Positions 16,652 through 26,026 of a stretch of 64,000 nucleotides of DNA are shown one piece after another. Both the position numbers and the translations under genes were made by a program. The stretch covers positions 3,079,546-3,143,545 of the forward strand of contig NZ_CP036269.1 of the NCBI RefSeq assembly GCF_007744675.1, written 5' to 3'. How positions within the stretch are numbered: the first letter of the stretch is position 1; every line of letters begins with the position of its first letter. The notes beneath the pieces are model-generated. The model had not been told where the DNA came from and did no database searches. It worked only from the letters and a program-made list of their open reading frames with translations. The stretch comes from Gimesia alba. Lineage in GTDB: Bacteria; Planctomycetota; Planctomycetia; Planctomycetales; Planctomycetaceae.

Positions 16652-18268
16652 TTAAGGTTTTCCGTCGCGGAGCATTTCTCGTGCGGCGTTGCGACCGCAG
16701 GCTCCCATGACGCCACCCCCTGGATGCGCGGCACTCCCACAGAGATAAAGTCCTTTGATGGGCGTGCGGTAATCGCTCCAGCCGGGAACGGGACGCAGGT
16801 TGTACAACTGATGGGCGGGCATCGCGCCTTGGAATATATTGCCGCCGGTCAGGCTGAAAGTTCGTTCCAGATCAAGGGGCGAAAGGACCTGCCGATGCAG
16901 AACGGATGTGGGAACATTGGGTGCCAGTTCGGCGATCCGATTGATACAGCGGTCGGCGAAGTCTTCTTTGATTTCATCCCAGTTGCCTTCTGCTAACTGG
17001 TACGGCGCGTATTGTACGAACAGAGAGAGAATGTGTTGTCCGGGGGGCGCCAGTGTTTTGTCGACGGCGGTGGGAATGGTCATTTCGATGATCGGTTTTT
17101 GAGACGGCTGGCCGTACTTGGCATCGTCGTAGGCGCGTTCGATTTCTTCGCAGGTCGCGCCGATGTGGATGGTGCCTCGATGCTGTGGGCCTGGTTCAGA
17201 ATTTCCGGGTAGACAGGTGAAGTCGGGGAGTTCGCTCACAGCAACGTTGATCTTCATACTGGCGCTGCTATAGTCAATCCGACTGACGGCATTTTGAAAT
17301 GTTTCCGGCAGGGTTCCCGTGGGGATCAGTTTTTCAAATGTCACATGGGCGTCAGCGTTGGAAGCGACGGCGCGGGTCGAAATGGTTTCGCCGGTAGAAA
17401 GCCGGACACCCGTTGTTTTCTGATTTTGAATCAGGATTTCTTCGACGGAGACGCCGGTGCGAATCTCGACACCGGATGCTTGAGCGGACTTTGCCATTGC
17501 CTGGCTCAAGGCGCCCATACCTCCTTCGACGTAGCCCCAGACGCCACGTGCTCCCCCCGCCGAGCCCATCACATGATGCAGGAGTACATACGCGGTCCCC
17601 GGCGCAGACGGCGGCTGAAAGGTGCCGATGATGGCGTCGGTTGCCAAGGTGGCTTTCAAAATATCCGATTCAAACCAGCGATTGAGAATCGGCAGTGCCG
17701 GTCCAGTCAATAGTTCGATGGCTTCGGGAATCGTCTCGCCCAGTGATTTTAATGATTGATGCAGGTGGTATGCGGTTTTGGTATCGCGGATTTTTTTGCC
17801 AAGTCCAATCGATCGCCAAGTAGAAGGAAGAGGAAGCAGATCAGGGGGCGTTTGCATGAGCGCCGGTTCGAGGCATTCGGCGATTTTTTCCAGCATCGCT
17901 TCATAGCGAGGATACTGTTCGGCGTCGTGCTGGCTGAACTGGGCGATCTGTTCCTGGTTCTGTTTGAGGTCCGGTCCCAGGAGTAAGGATTTTCCATCAG
18001 GGAGCGGGGTGAATGAACTCGGATTGCGAGGTAACACACGATAGCCATATTTGGCCAGTTGCATTTCCTGTTCGATTTCCGGGAGCAACAGACTCACCAG
18101 ATACGAGGCGGTGGAGACTTTGAAGCCAGGCCAGAGTGGTTCGGTCACGCAGGCGCCGCCGACGAGATCACGGCGTTCCAGAACGAGGATCTTCCATCCT
18201 TGTCGTGCGAGTTGATGGGCACAGACGAGGCCGTTATGCCCTGCTCCGATTATCACACAGTCGTACAT
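16652..18268 (-). CDS. Phytoene-desaturase-like FAD/NAD(P)-dependent oxidoreductase
   Basis: 538 residues. The N-terminal dinucleotide-binding motif VIIGAGHNGLVCAHQLA is at 5-21, followed by VLERRDLVGGACVTE, which is typical of the COG1233 group (carotenoid desaturases/isomerases and the eukaryotic PYROXD2). The C-terminal FAD block GLYLCGSAAHPGGGVMGACG is intact. There is no signal peptide. No other carotenoid genes are adjacent, so a carotenoid role cannot be assumed; PYROXD2-like proteins of this length have no settled reaction. ATG 18268 gives the correct family N-terminus. Confidence 0.85.
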   Translation of the reverse strand: MYDCVIIGAGHNGLVCAHQLARQGWKILVLERRDLVGGACVTEPLWPGFKVSTASYLVSLLLPEIEQEMQLAKYGYRVLPRNPSSFTPLPDGKSLLLGPDLKQNQEQIAQFSQHDAEQYPRYEAMLEKIAECLEPALMQTPPDLLPLPSTWRSIGLGKKIRDTKTAYHLHQSLKSLGETIPEAIELLTGPALPILNRWFESDILKATLATDAIIGTFQPPSAPGTAYVLLHHVMGSAGGARGVWGYVEGGMGALSQAMAKSAQASGVEIRTGVSVEEILIQNQKTTGVRLSTGETISTRAVASNADAHVTFEKLIPTGTLPETFQNAVSRIDYSSASMKINVAVSELPDFTCLPGNSEPGPQHRGTIHIGATCEEIERAYDDAKYGQPSQKPIIEMTIPTAVDKTLAPPGQHILSLFVQYAPYQLAEGNWDEIKEDFADRCINRIAELAPNVPTSVLHRQVLSPLDLERTFSLTGGNIFQGAMPAHQLYNLRPVPGWSDYRTPIKGLYLCGSAAHPGGGVMGACGRNAAREMLRDGKP

Positions 18269-18501
18269 CGTTGTTGTTTCCGGTTAGGAAGTGAATCAGT
18301 TTCCTGAGCAGGTTGTATTATGAGAAAAATCGGGTGGTGTGCCAGTGTGAGTGGAGAGTCATCTTTGTGCTAAGTCGTAGAAAATCTGATTTAGTTGATT
18401 AAGGTTGTGTGTACAGCCCGTTTGAGGCCCGTTATGATTTTTACTGGTATTCAATCATGAATCACATGCAGGGAATTCGTTCAGAAAAATTAAGGTTGGG
18501 A

Positions 18502-18996
18502 ATGGTTCGTTTTCGGTTTGCTTTCATTTTGATTCTAGGGCTGTTGTTTATTGTGGGCTGTGGTCGATCTACGTCTCCTCCCAAGGCATCGGAGCCTATG
18601 AATCCTGAAGAAGCAGCACTGGACATCGTGACGGCCATCTATACGATTAGTGCACGCGTCAACGAGGCGGGCCCCCAGAACTGGGAATCACTGGAAGCCT
18701 ATGCGAAAACCTTACAAAGTCCCGCTCAGAAAGATGCTCTGGATGCGATTCAGAAAATCAAATCCCTGGACTATCAGGTGACCTGGGGGATAAATATGAA
18801 GACCATTAAGGACCAAGGTGCGAATGCGAGTGAGTTTGTCATTCTCGAATCTCCGGATGGCCAGCTGAAATCGACCTTTGGTGGAGTGATTATCAAAGCA
18901 GACCCAGCCGTTAATTCGGAAGAAGTTAAACCGGAAGAACCTGTGTTTGAGCCGAATCGCAAAAAAACGAAAGAGACAGAAACTACTACTGAATAA
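18502..18996 (+). CDS. Lipoprotein of unknown function
   Basis: The start at ATG 18502 gives a 164-residue protein beginning MVRFRFAFILILGLLFIVGC, a lipoprotein signal with lipobox IVGC and Cys20. TAAGGTTGGG precedes this start; the frame continues upstream to 18409 but would bury the signal. The mature part is soluble (about 140 residues) with an acidic/lysine-rich tail (EPNRKKTKETETTTE). It lies 88 bp upstream of the sulfatase on the same strand. No family recognised. Confidence 0.7.
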   Translation: MVRFRFAFILILGLLFIVGCGRSTSPPKASEPMNPEEAALDIVTAIYTISARVNEAGPQNWESLEAYAKTLQSPAQKDALDAIQKIKSLDYQVTWGINMKTIKDQGANASEFVILESPDGQLKSTFGGVIIKADPAVNSEEVKPEEPVFEPNRKKTKETETTTE

Positions 18997-19084
18997 CGAA
19001 GACATCAAAGGGAATTCCTATTCCCGCTGATGAAATATTACTTGATCATAAACAGAATCATTATTCCAAACAACGGGTGAACTC

Positions 19085-20626
19085 ATGCGACTGATTTCTC
19101 TGATATGCTTACTGTTCCTGGCGGTCCCGACTCCGGTCTCTGCCGCTGATTTGAAACTGGAAAAGATCAAAGGGGCGAAACCCAGGAATGTGGTTTTCAT
19201 TCTCGCTGATGACCATCGTTATGACGTGATGAGTTTTGTGGGGCACCCCTGGGTGGAAACACCGGCGATGGACGGTCTGGCAAAGGACGGCGTGTATTTT
19301 AAAAATGCGATGGTCACGACATCGCTCTGTTCGCCGAGCCGGGCTTCGATTCTGACCGGCCAATATATGCATAACCACGGTGTGGTCGATAATAACGTGT
19401 CTGCGAAACCGGGCACGATCTTCTTCCCGCAGTACCTGCAGGCGGCCGGTTATCAGACTGGTTTCTTCGGGAAATGGCATATGGGTGGTCACTCGGATGA
19501 TCCGCGACCCGGCTTTGATAAGTGGGTCTCGTTTCGCGGACAGGGACATTACTATCCGCCGAAACATTTGAAGAAATGGTCACTGAATGTTGACGGCAAA
19601 TCGGTGCCTCAAAAAGGCTATATCACCGATGAGCTGACCGATTACGCCATCAACTGGTTGAACGAGAGTGTGAAACCGAAAGACAAGCCGTTCTTCATGT
19701 ATCTGTCGCACAAAGGGGTGCATGGCATGTTTCATCCGGCCGAGCGACATGCGGGCCGTTACAAAGACAAAGCGATGCCGATCCCGAAAACGATGGCGAA
19801 TACCTCGGACAATTACTTCAACAAGCCGATGTGGCTGAAAAACCAGAGGAACAGCTGGCACGGCGTTGATTTCGCCTATCATCAGGATACGAATATTGAA
19901 GAACATTACCGCCTGTATTGTGAAGCACTGCTCAGTGTAGACGAATCGATTGCCCGCGTGCGGAAGTGGCTCGATGAGAATGGCTATGGCGAGAATACCA
20001 TGATTCTTTACATGGGAGATAACGGCTTTCAGTGGGGCGAGCATGGCCTGATTGACAAGCGGACCGCCTATGAAGCATCGATCCGTGTGCCTCTGGTGGG
20101 GGTCTGCCCCGGTCTCTGGAAACCGGGAACTGTGTTGAATGAAGTGGTCGCGAATATTGACATTGCACCGACCATTCTGGCCGCAGCAGGATTACAAACT
20201 CCATCACAAATGGACGGTCAAAGCTTTTTGCAACTGGCCGCTGGAAACATGCCAGCTTCCCAATGGCGGCAGAACAGCCTTTATGAATACTACTGGGAGT
20301 ATAACTTCCCACAGACGCCGACCACGTTCGCGTTGCGCACGCCGCGGTATAAGTTTATCCAATATCACGGCATCTGGGATCTTGACGAACTGTATGACAT
20401 GCAAGAGGACCCACACGAAGAGCACAATCTGATCTTCGAGAAAGAACATCAGAAACGGATCCAAAAGATGCGGGCCGACCTGCATGCGATTCTGGAAAAG
20501 TCGGATGCCAACCGGGTTCCCTTCAGCCACAAACGGCGGATGGGAGCGAACCTGCGGCTGAAAAACGGGTCGGAACCGGCACAGTTTCCGCATCAGCTAA
20601 TGCGGGATAAAAATGCGAAAGAGTAA
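19085..20626 (+). CDS. Secreted sulfatase (arylsulfatase family)
   Basis: 513 residues with a signal peptide at 1-20 (ends VSA). The sulfatase signature CSPSRASILTG is at about 82-92, whose cysteine must be converted to formylglycine by FGE in this CxPSR type. Metal-binding NVVFILADDHR is near residue 35 and GKWHMG near 135; LYMGDNGFQWGEHGLIDKRT is the second active-site block. The C-terminal DEL(Y)D(M)xxDPxExxN motif is present (ELYDMQEDPHEEHNL). The family acts on sulfated polysaccharides or aminoglycan sugars; overall organisation recalls N-acetylglucosamine-6-sulfatase-type S1 sulfatases, but the substrate cannot be assigned by eye. Confidence 0.92.
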   Translation: MRLISLICLLFLAVPTPVSAADLKLEKIKGAKPRNVVFILADDHRYDVMSFVGHPWVETPAMDGLAKDGVYFKNAMVTTSLCSPSRASILTGQYMHNHGVVDNNVSAKPGTIFFPQYLQAAGYQTGFFGKWHMGGHSDDPRPGFDKWVSFRGQGHYYPPKHLKKWSLNVDGKSVPQKGYITDELTDYAINWLNESVKPKDKPFFMYLSHKGVHGMFHPAERHAGRYKDKAMPIPKTMANTSDNYFNKPMWLKNQRNSWHGVDFAYHQDTNIEEHYRLYCEALLSVDESIARVRKWLDENGYGENTMILYMGDNGFQWGEHGLIDKRTAYEASIRVPLVGVCPGLWKPGTVLNEVVANIDIAPTILAAAGLQTPSQMDGQSFLQLAAGNMPASQWRQNSLYEYYWEYNFPQTPTTFALRTPRYKFIQYHGIWDLDELYDMQEDPHEEHNLIFEKEHQKRIQKMRADLHAILEKSDANRVPFSHKRRMGANLRLKNGSEPAQFPHQLMRDKNAKE

Positions 20627-20833
20627 CCGTATCAGTATGAGATGAGTCATTCGAAGACGAGCTCTCGCGCTCCTTTTGTATCAACGAAGAATTACTGTTC
20701 ACTCCGTGTTGAATTCTGTTGAAATATGAAAAAGGTTGACGGCTTATATACAACTGGTAACATGTAATTCTCGCTATGTTCTGTAAGAGAGTCCAGAGTC
20801 AGTGGCGTTGCATTGTACTTACGGGGGATCGAA

Positions 20834-21646
20834 ATGAGTGAGAATCACAGGCTACCTGGTAAAGAAATGTTACTGAAGCTTCCCGGTCGTTCTGTTGTTC
20901 AGTACGCGATACGTTGCGCCTTACGGGCGCAGCCTTTACTTGTTTTATCTAATGGTTCTTTCACCTATTCCGCTTCTTACCAGCAAGCAGTCGTAGAACT
21001 CGATCGTCAGTTCCGGTCTTTGCTTGTTTCGGCATCGGCTGATGCTGTCTCTACTGTTCTTGTTGTTGCTGAAAATGCACTTACTACACCAGATCTGCCA
21101 GACGCTTTAAAAGATGCGATTCTTTCTGCAGTGGCAGCAACCCGAGCTGCTCGAACTGCTGATGCCAATTATGCTGTTGAGGAAGCTCTGAACGCTGCTG
21201 AGTTGAGTGTTGAGGCGGTCAAGTATGCCAGGCATAAAGCAAGAGGGCTTCATACGGCCAGCCATTTTAGTCGTCTCGTAGCGAACGAGACAATTGCCGC
21301 GATATACAAAGATTTCGAGAGTTTAACAAAACTCGGAATGGACGTGACGGATGCTTCTGAGTCAGGTCCACTGGGAGACTTCTGGCACGGTGCGCCGCCA
21401 GAATGGTATCTGAAAACCAAAGAATATTATGATAAAACCATCAAGGTCTGGGGACAGGCGACAGCAAATGAAGAGGCGGTGAGTGAAACTGAGCCGTTTT
21501 CCGTTTACCTCGATCCGGGGAGTGCTCCACCGGAATTGATTACCGATTTATATATTGCACTGGACTCCTTGTATCGCGCACATGGTGGGTCTGGGTTAGA
21601 GATTGTTAAAGAAGAACGTCGTTCTTTGGCCGGGGAGGTGATCTGA
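20834..21646 (+). CDS. Unrecognised helical protein, first gene of an overlapping pair
   Basis: A start at ATG 20834 is preceded by GGGGGATC and gives 270 residues. Residues about 20-165 are strongly helical and Ala-rich, opening with VVQYAIRCALRAQPLL and continuing through repeated Ala/Glu helices. The last 50 residues form a separate block (LYIALDSLYRAHGGSGLEI, then AGEVI). From memory, similar Ala-rich openings occur in proteins labelled putative immunity proteins, and GGSGL ends occur on proteins in bacterial conflict loci, but neither link is verified. The stop codon overlaps the next start (TGATG), so translation is coupled. Confidence 0.65.
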   Translation: MSENHRLPGKEMLLKLPGRSVVQYAIRCALRAQPLLVLSNGSFTYSASYQQAVVELDRQFRSLLVSASADAVSTVLVVAENALTTPDLPDALKDAILSAVAATRAARTADANYAVEEALNAAELSVEAVKYARHKARGLHTASHFSRLVANETIAAIYKDFESLTKLGMDVTDASESGPLGDFWHGAPPEWYLKTKEYYDKTIKVWGQATANEEAVSETEPFSVYLDPGSAPPELITDLYIALDSLYRAHGGSGLEIVKEERRSLAGEVI

Positions 21647-22140
21647 TGAGTATGACTCCCTTTGAAGATGATCCGGTCATTCAACAGGAAGAGGAGCAGT
21701 TGGTTATTCAAAGAACCGATCTTGCACCGATTGAAAAAAATGACCCTCCTTCCCGATATCAGAGGTTCCTCAATCAAGTTCGATTGTTTTTGGGAATGAA
21801 ACCACTTGATCTTGCGAGACGATTTACAGAAGCCAGAGTCAGGAAAGAAGAAATCGAAAACGAGGTCAAGTTGATCCAGGCCAAAGCGGATTATGAGTTG
21901 AAGATGGCCGAGGCAGTCAAGTTAAGAGCCGAAGCGAATCAGATAAAGTCAGAAATCAAACTCCCCGAATCTGATTCGGATGATCCACAACTGGCGACGA
22001 TGTTGCAAAATCATACTCCCGAAGAAGCAATGAAAAAGCTACAGGATATTATCGACCAGATTCAGATCCAACATGGTGGTCAAGTTGACTTAAAACTCCC
22101 TAAGTCCATCTCAGAGCCTGATGGCACAGATTCAGATTAG
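21646..22140 (+). CDS. Unrecognised coiled-coil protein, second gene of an overlapping pair
   Basis: 164 residues. The N-terminus is acidic. A short amphipathic region (FLNQVRLFLGMKPLDLA) is followed by a long charged helix from about residue 58 to 110 (RVRKEEIENEVKLIQAKADYEL) that should form a coiled coil, then an acidic C-terminus. No enzyme motif. Its ATG shares the A of the upstream TGA, and a near-ideal GGGGAGGTGATC lies immediately upstream, so the pair was clearly selected for joint expression. An adaptor or partner of the upstream product is the natural guess. Confidence 0.65.
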   Translation: MSMTPFEDDPVIQQEEEQLVIQRTDLAPIEKNDPPSRYQRFLNQVRLFLGMKPLDLARRFTEARVRKEEIENEVKLIQAKADYELKMAEAVKLRAEANQIKSEIKLPESDSDDPQLATMLQNHTPEEAMKKLQDIIDQIQIQHGGQVDLKLPKSISEPDGTDSD

Positions 22141-22359
22141 TCGTTCTATGTTTTGATAGAAGTTGTGTTCATTCAGGCGTGAACTCCAATTAATGTCATC
22201 GTGTCTTTTTCTGTAAACCTGTCTCAAAAATATTATTTGTTTCTTCGACAAAAATAATTTGCCAGTTGAATTTAGATCATTTAAAATAGGCAGAGATTCT
22301 GCGGGCCTGTTGAATCGTGTAATCAATTCAATAGATAATTAACCTAGGGGGGATCGCAA

Positions 22360-22881
22360 ATGAAGGAGTATCATGATCACGAACAACGGTTGATTTATAA
22401 GAAATGCCCGGGATGTCGGGCTGATCTGGAATTGGATGCTGAGGAATGTCTGTTTTGTGATCACAGTTTCCAGCAGAACGAGGTCTCTTCGCGCGAGTCG
22501 GCTCCGCTGGAAGAAGTGGACAGCAAATCGGGTTCGCTGGTGACGATGGTGGCGTTGAATGTGATCATTGGACTGGTGGGAGCTGGGTTGACCTCCTGGG
22601 GTAAGAAACCAGAAACGCCAACATATCGACATCCACCCCGGCTGAGTATCAGTGTCAAAGATAGAGAACTGTTCACGCGATTCTTTCAAGAGCATGGCAA
22701 ATCGATGCCGGAAGAGCTCAAAAGCCAGCTTGAACCGGAATGGAAAACCCGTCGCGTGAAAGTCGTTTCAGTGACTTTTTCAAATAACCCACGGGTCAAA
22801 ACTCCCTACTCGAAAGAGCGCTTCATCAAACAGGAGTCTGATCTGTTGGAGAAATTCCGAGTTTCTCAACAAAAACGGTGA
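22360..22881 (+). CDS. Zinc-ribbon membrane protein, unknown function
   Basis: 173 residues. A zinc ribbon at about 16-34 is formed by CPGC and CLFC. One membrane segment (about 60-80, LVTMVALNVIIGLVGAGLTS) separates it from a basic domain of about 95 residues with no recognised fold. GGGGGGATC before the ATG resembles the signal before 20834. Small zinc-ribbon/TM proteins are common in planctomycetes and usually unassigned. Confidence 0.65.
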   Translation: MKEYHDHEQRLIYKKCPGCRADLELDAEECLFCDHSFQQNEVSSRESAPLEEVDSKSGSLVTMVALNVIIGLVGAGLTSWGKKPETPTYRHPPRLSISVKDRELFTRFFQEHGKSMPEELKSQLEPEWKTRRVKVVSVTFSNNPRVKTPYSKERFIKQESDLLEKFRVSQQKR

Positions 22882-22982
22882 TTCGCTTTCAGTCAGCACA
22901 ACCCATCTTGACAGAATCCTGTTCGTTCGCGACAGTTTGGGCGTTGATTATTTGATTTTGACGTTCAAAAACGGGTCAGGAA

Positions 22983-24074
22983 ATGGATTTGCTGCCTCTC
23001 GATCATCCTCGTTTGAAAGAGAATAACTTCGATCTTTTGCGATTGTTGTTGGCGATGGCGGTTTGTCTGGTGCATGCGGCTGAACTCTCGGGCTTTGCAG
23101 CTTTGCAGTCATTGAGTGGAGTCTTGTCTGCACAAGTCGCGGTCCAGGCATTTTTTGTGGTGAGCGGTTTTCTGATCGTGATGAGTTATGAGCGGTCTTC
23201 TTCTCTCACCTCTTATACCAGTAAACGTCTACGTCGGATTTATCCTGCTTATTTCACGGTCGTCATCTTGTGCGCGCTGGGACTGGTGCTGGTGAGTCAG
23301 CGGCCGCTTCAGGAATATTTTTCACTGGCGTGGCTTAAGTATCTGGCTGCGAATCTCTCGTTTCTGAATTTTCTGCAACCCAGTTTGCCTGGTGTGTTTG
23401 AAAGCAACCGGTTGGCAGCCGTCAATGGAGCGTTATGGACGCTCAAGATTGAGGTGATGTTTTATGCTGTGGTGCCAATACTCGTCTATTGTTTAAGACG
23501 GTTTCGCCGACTTCCTGTGCTACTTCTCATTTATTGTCTGTCGGTCGCGTATGCCGAGTTGATGACGATCGTAGCGGCACACACGGGGGGCGGTTTTTAT
23601 GAACGGCTGGCGCGACAATTGCCGGGACAATTGTCGTATTTTATAGCAGGGGCGATTCTGTTTTATTATCTGCCGTTCTTTGAACGCCGGGTGGGATACT
23701 TTGTTGCGATCGCGGCTGGGGTGCTGTCTGTCAATTTTCTGTTTCCCCTGCCCCTCTTGCAGCCGTTTGCGCTGGCGACGCTGGTTCTGTTTTTCGGACT
23801 GTTTCTGTACGCGGGGAACTTCGGGAAGTATGGCGATTTTTCGTACGGCGTTTATATTCTCCACTTTCCACTGATTCAGCTTTTATTGAATACGGGCTGG
23901 TTTATAGAGCGTCCCTGGTTCTTTCTGTTGTCTGCAGTCAGTCTCACGCTGGTCGGCGCAATCCTGATGTGGAATCTGGTGGAAAAACGATTTCTGCTCA
24001 GAAGCAGTCATTATGTGGGAGCCACGACACAGGCGGAAACAGGCACTCCCGTTAAGCAGCCTGCCAGTCTGTAA
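22983..24074 (+). CDS. Acyltransferase 3 (OafA/YrhL-type) membrane protein
   Basis: 363 residues with about ten hydrophobic helices. The N-terminal family block NNFDLLRLLLAMAVCLVHAAE carries the conserved Arg and His (RLL...VH) of acyltransferase-3 proteins. Further blocks are AVQAFFVVSGFLIVMSYER and RLRRIYPAYF. These integral membrane enzymes acetylate or otherwise acylate surface polysaccharides and lipids; the acceptor is not predictable here. GTCAGGAA directly precedes the ATG. Convergent with the HAD phosphatase gene. Confidence 0.9.
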   Translation: MDLLPLDHPRLKENNFDLLRLLLAMAVCLVHAAELSGFAALQSLSGVLSAQVAVQAFFVVSGFLIVMSYERSSSLTSYTSKRLRRIYPAYFTVVILCALGLVLVSQRPLQEYFSLAWLKYLAANLSFLNFLQPSLPGVFESNRLAAVNGALWTLKIEVMFYAVVPILVYCLRRFRRLPVLLLIYCLSVAYAELMTIVAAHTGGGFYERLARQLPGQLSYFIAGAILFYYLPFFERRVGYFVAIAAGVLSVNFLFPLPLLQPFALATLVLFFGLFLYAGNFGKYGDFSYGVYILHFPLIQLLLNTGWFIERPWFFLLSAVSLTLVGAILMWNLVEKRFLLRSSHYVGATTQAETGTPVKQPASL

Positions 24075-24133
24075 TCAAGTATGAGAGACATCGAACTACA
24101 TTCGGTGTTGTCGCCAGACTGCAGTATGTCTGG

Positions 24134-24985
24134 TTAATCATTCTCTGTCTTGAGCGCGTCGAATTTCAACTGGATTTTTTTCGCGGTGGGAAGCGCACTG
24201 TCGTAATGATAGAGCGCCTTTTCCCAGTCGCCGTATACGGGGTTTGGCAAAATAATCCAACGTTCGCCCCAGTATTGCTGATAGCGTTTTCCCTGCGTGA
24301 CTCGTTCCAGGGGTGTCAGTTTTCCCTGGTAGACGAAGTCGTTATAGTCATCGCCGAGCAGAAGCAGGATGCGGTGACTGCGGGCAACCTCGGCACGGCG
24401 GGATGTTTTATTCCAGGTCCAGTCTGGTTTTTCCTGCTGGAAGAGGACCTGCGATTTGGTGATGGGCATGTCGAGTACGCGGGACAGGTTTTCGACGGTC
24501 GGCGTTTCCAGTTTGAAATGCCGGTTGGTGATGAAGTAGACGGCGATGCCTTGCGAAACTAACTTCTGCAGGAAAGGTTTCACACCGGGAACCGCGGTTG
24601 ATTTTTTGGAGCGGACCCACTGTTCCCACAAAGTTTCGTTCCAGCTGGTATCCTGTTTCACCAATTGGCCCATGAAGGGGGCATTGTTCAAAACAGTTTC
24701 ATCCAGATCCAGAATGACTGCGGGAGGGAGTTGGGCATAGCCTGTCTGTTGTTCGGTCGCTGCGGTCCAGCAAGGATCATTTAGTGCCTGCGTGGCCTGT
24801 GCTGTCGCCAGTCGATATGCCTGAACGCAGGCGAAATCGTGCTCGACGGAAGTTTGCATCCAGAGTGTGCCATCGAGCCCCTGATCGGTTTGGGGAGCGA
24901 CAATGGTGGGGGACGCTGGTTCTTGTGCGTGTGCGCTGAGCGTCGTCCAACTGAGCAGGAACAAGAGGAAAAGGTATTTTGGCAT
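24134..24985 (-). CDS. Exported HAD acid phosphatase (class B/C-like, e(P4) type)
   Basis: 283 residues from ATG 24985, which has AGGTG 8 nt upstream and gives a clean signal peptide (MPKYLFLLFLLSWTTLSAHA). The HAD nucleophile motif ILDLDETVLNN places catalytic Asp93 and Asp95. Downstream are FITNR (motif II Thr/Asn), a lysine in the TKSQVLFQQEKPDW region and the acidic motif LLLGDDYNDF. This matches the periplasmic or outer-membrane acid phosphatases that dephosphorylate nucleotides such as NMN and 5'-nucleotides. No lipobox is visible, so it is probably soluble. Confidence 0.85.
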   Translation of the reverse strand: MPKYLFLLFLLSWTTLSAHAQEPASPTIVAPQTDQGLDGTLWMQTSVEHDFACVQAYRLATAQATQALNDPCWTAATEQQTGYAQLPPAVILDLDETVLNNAPFMGQLVKQDTSWNETLWEQWVRSKKSTAVPGVKPFLQKLVSQGIAVYFITNRHFKLETPTVENLSRVLDMPITKSQVLFQQEKPDWTWNKTSRRAEVARSHRILLLLGDDYNDFVYQGKLTPLERVTQGKRYQQYWGERWIILPNPVYGDWEKALYHYDSALPTAKKIQLKFDALKTEND

Positions 24986-25033
24986 GGGGGCACCTGTGAA
25001 ACGGGAGTTTGGATTCACTCTCCGAAGCGAGGT

Positions 25034-26026
25034 TTAGTGGCGTCGCTTTAACAGAGAAGAAATCGAGCGACTCTCGCGCAATTTGGCAATCCGTTTCCCG
25101 TTTTCGTAAATGATATAAGTTGGTAAGCCGATGACATTTTCTTTTCTGGCCAGATCAAGGTTCCGATCATAGTCCAGAATTTCCACAACGAGCCCTTTGG
25201 CTTTTAGAAGAGGTAAAACTTTACGCTGGTCTTCTTCACATCGTTGGCAGTTGGGGCCGGTAAACATTTTGATTTCATAGCGGCTGGCTACCTGCTGTTC
25301 GGGCTGGGAATGTTCCCGCCAGGCGGCTGTGTAAGCGTCTTCCTGAGATTTGAAACCATAGTGTTTTTCGAAGGCCCGGTCCCAGTCTGTCCGGTACGCG
25401 GTATCGAGGAATTTGACAAACTCCTGTTTCCCTTTGCGGTTAATTAGAAATTCAGCCAGGTAAAATCCCTGTGCATACAGGACTGCGATCCCGCCCATAT
25501 TATCGGGATAATGATGCATCACAAGCAATTTTCGGATGGGGATCTGCTGTTCTGTGCCGACGACCTGCTCTGCTAATTGTCTGTGAAACTGCTTTTCAGA
25601 TTCGTCCTCTTCATAAGTGGCGGCGCCTTCATCGGCCCAGCGTGGCAGTGGCCGTCTGAAGTGTGAAGCGAAAACGGTGTGCAGAACTTCGTGCGGAATT
25701 ACGCTTTCCATCAGGCTCTGGGGAGTGCCCTGAATTTGCATATCCCAGCCAAAGACTTCGCCCTGGTCAAAAGAAAATGTGGTTGCCCCTGCTCCTGCTT
25801 CGTTGATCAGGCTGACGCGGATCGGGCATGGCGAATACCAGTTGGGGATCGATTTCCCCAGCCATTCCCTGGCGTGTTTCTCTCGATAGTGTTCGGCTGC
25901 TTCCCCGACTTGAACGGAGAAAGACGCATCATGACAGAACACCACAAAGTTTGGGGTACGATATTCAAAAGTGCTGGCATCTCCCTCAAATAACAGTAAA
26001 GGGAGTAACAGCAACAGATATCTCAT
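25034..26026 (-). CDS. Exported gluzincin metallopeptidase fused to thioredoxin-like domain
   Basis: 330 residues with a short signal (MRYLLLLLPLLLFEGDAS). The zinc site is HEVLH (His112, Glu113, His116) with Glu133 in RWADEGAAT as third ligand, as in the MA-like/DUF1570 peptidases of planctomycetes. Residues about 252-327 form a glutaredoxin/thioredoxin-like domain with CQRC (Cys260-Cys263) and the cis-proline block IGLPTYIIYENG. The two halves are in one continuous frame with no sign of an assembly error. It lies 48 bp upstream of the HAD phosphatase, same strand. Which protein it cleaves is unknown. Confidence 0.82.
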   Translation of the reverse strand: MRYLLLLLPLLLFEGDASTFEYRTPNFVVFCHDASFSVQVGEAAEHYREKHAREWLGKSIPNWYSPCPIRVSLINEAGAGATTFSFDQGEVFGWDMQIQGTPQSLMESVIPHEVLHTVFASHFRRPLPRWADEGAATYEEDESEKQFHRQLAEQVVGTEQQIPIRKLLVMHHYPDNMGGIAVLYAQGFYLAEFLINRKGKQEFVKFLDTAYRTDWDRAFEKHYGFKSQEDAYTAAWREHSQPEQQVASRYEIKMFTGPNCQRCEEDQRKVLPLLKAKGLVVEILDYDRNLDLARKENVIGLPTYIIYENGKRIAKLRESRSISSLLKRRH

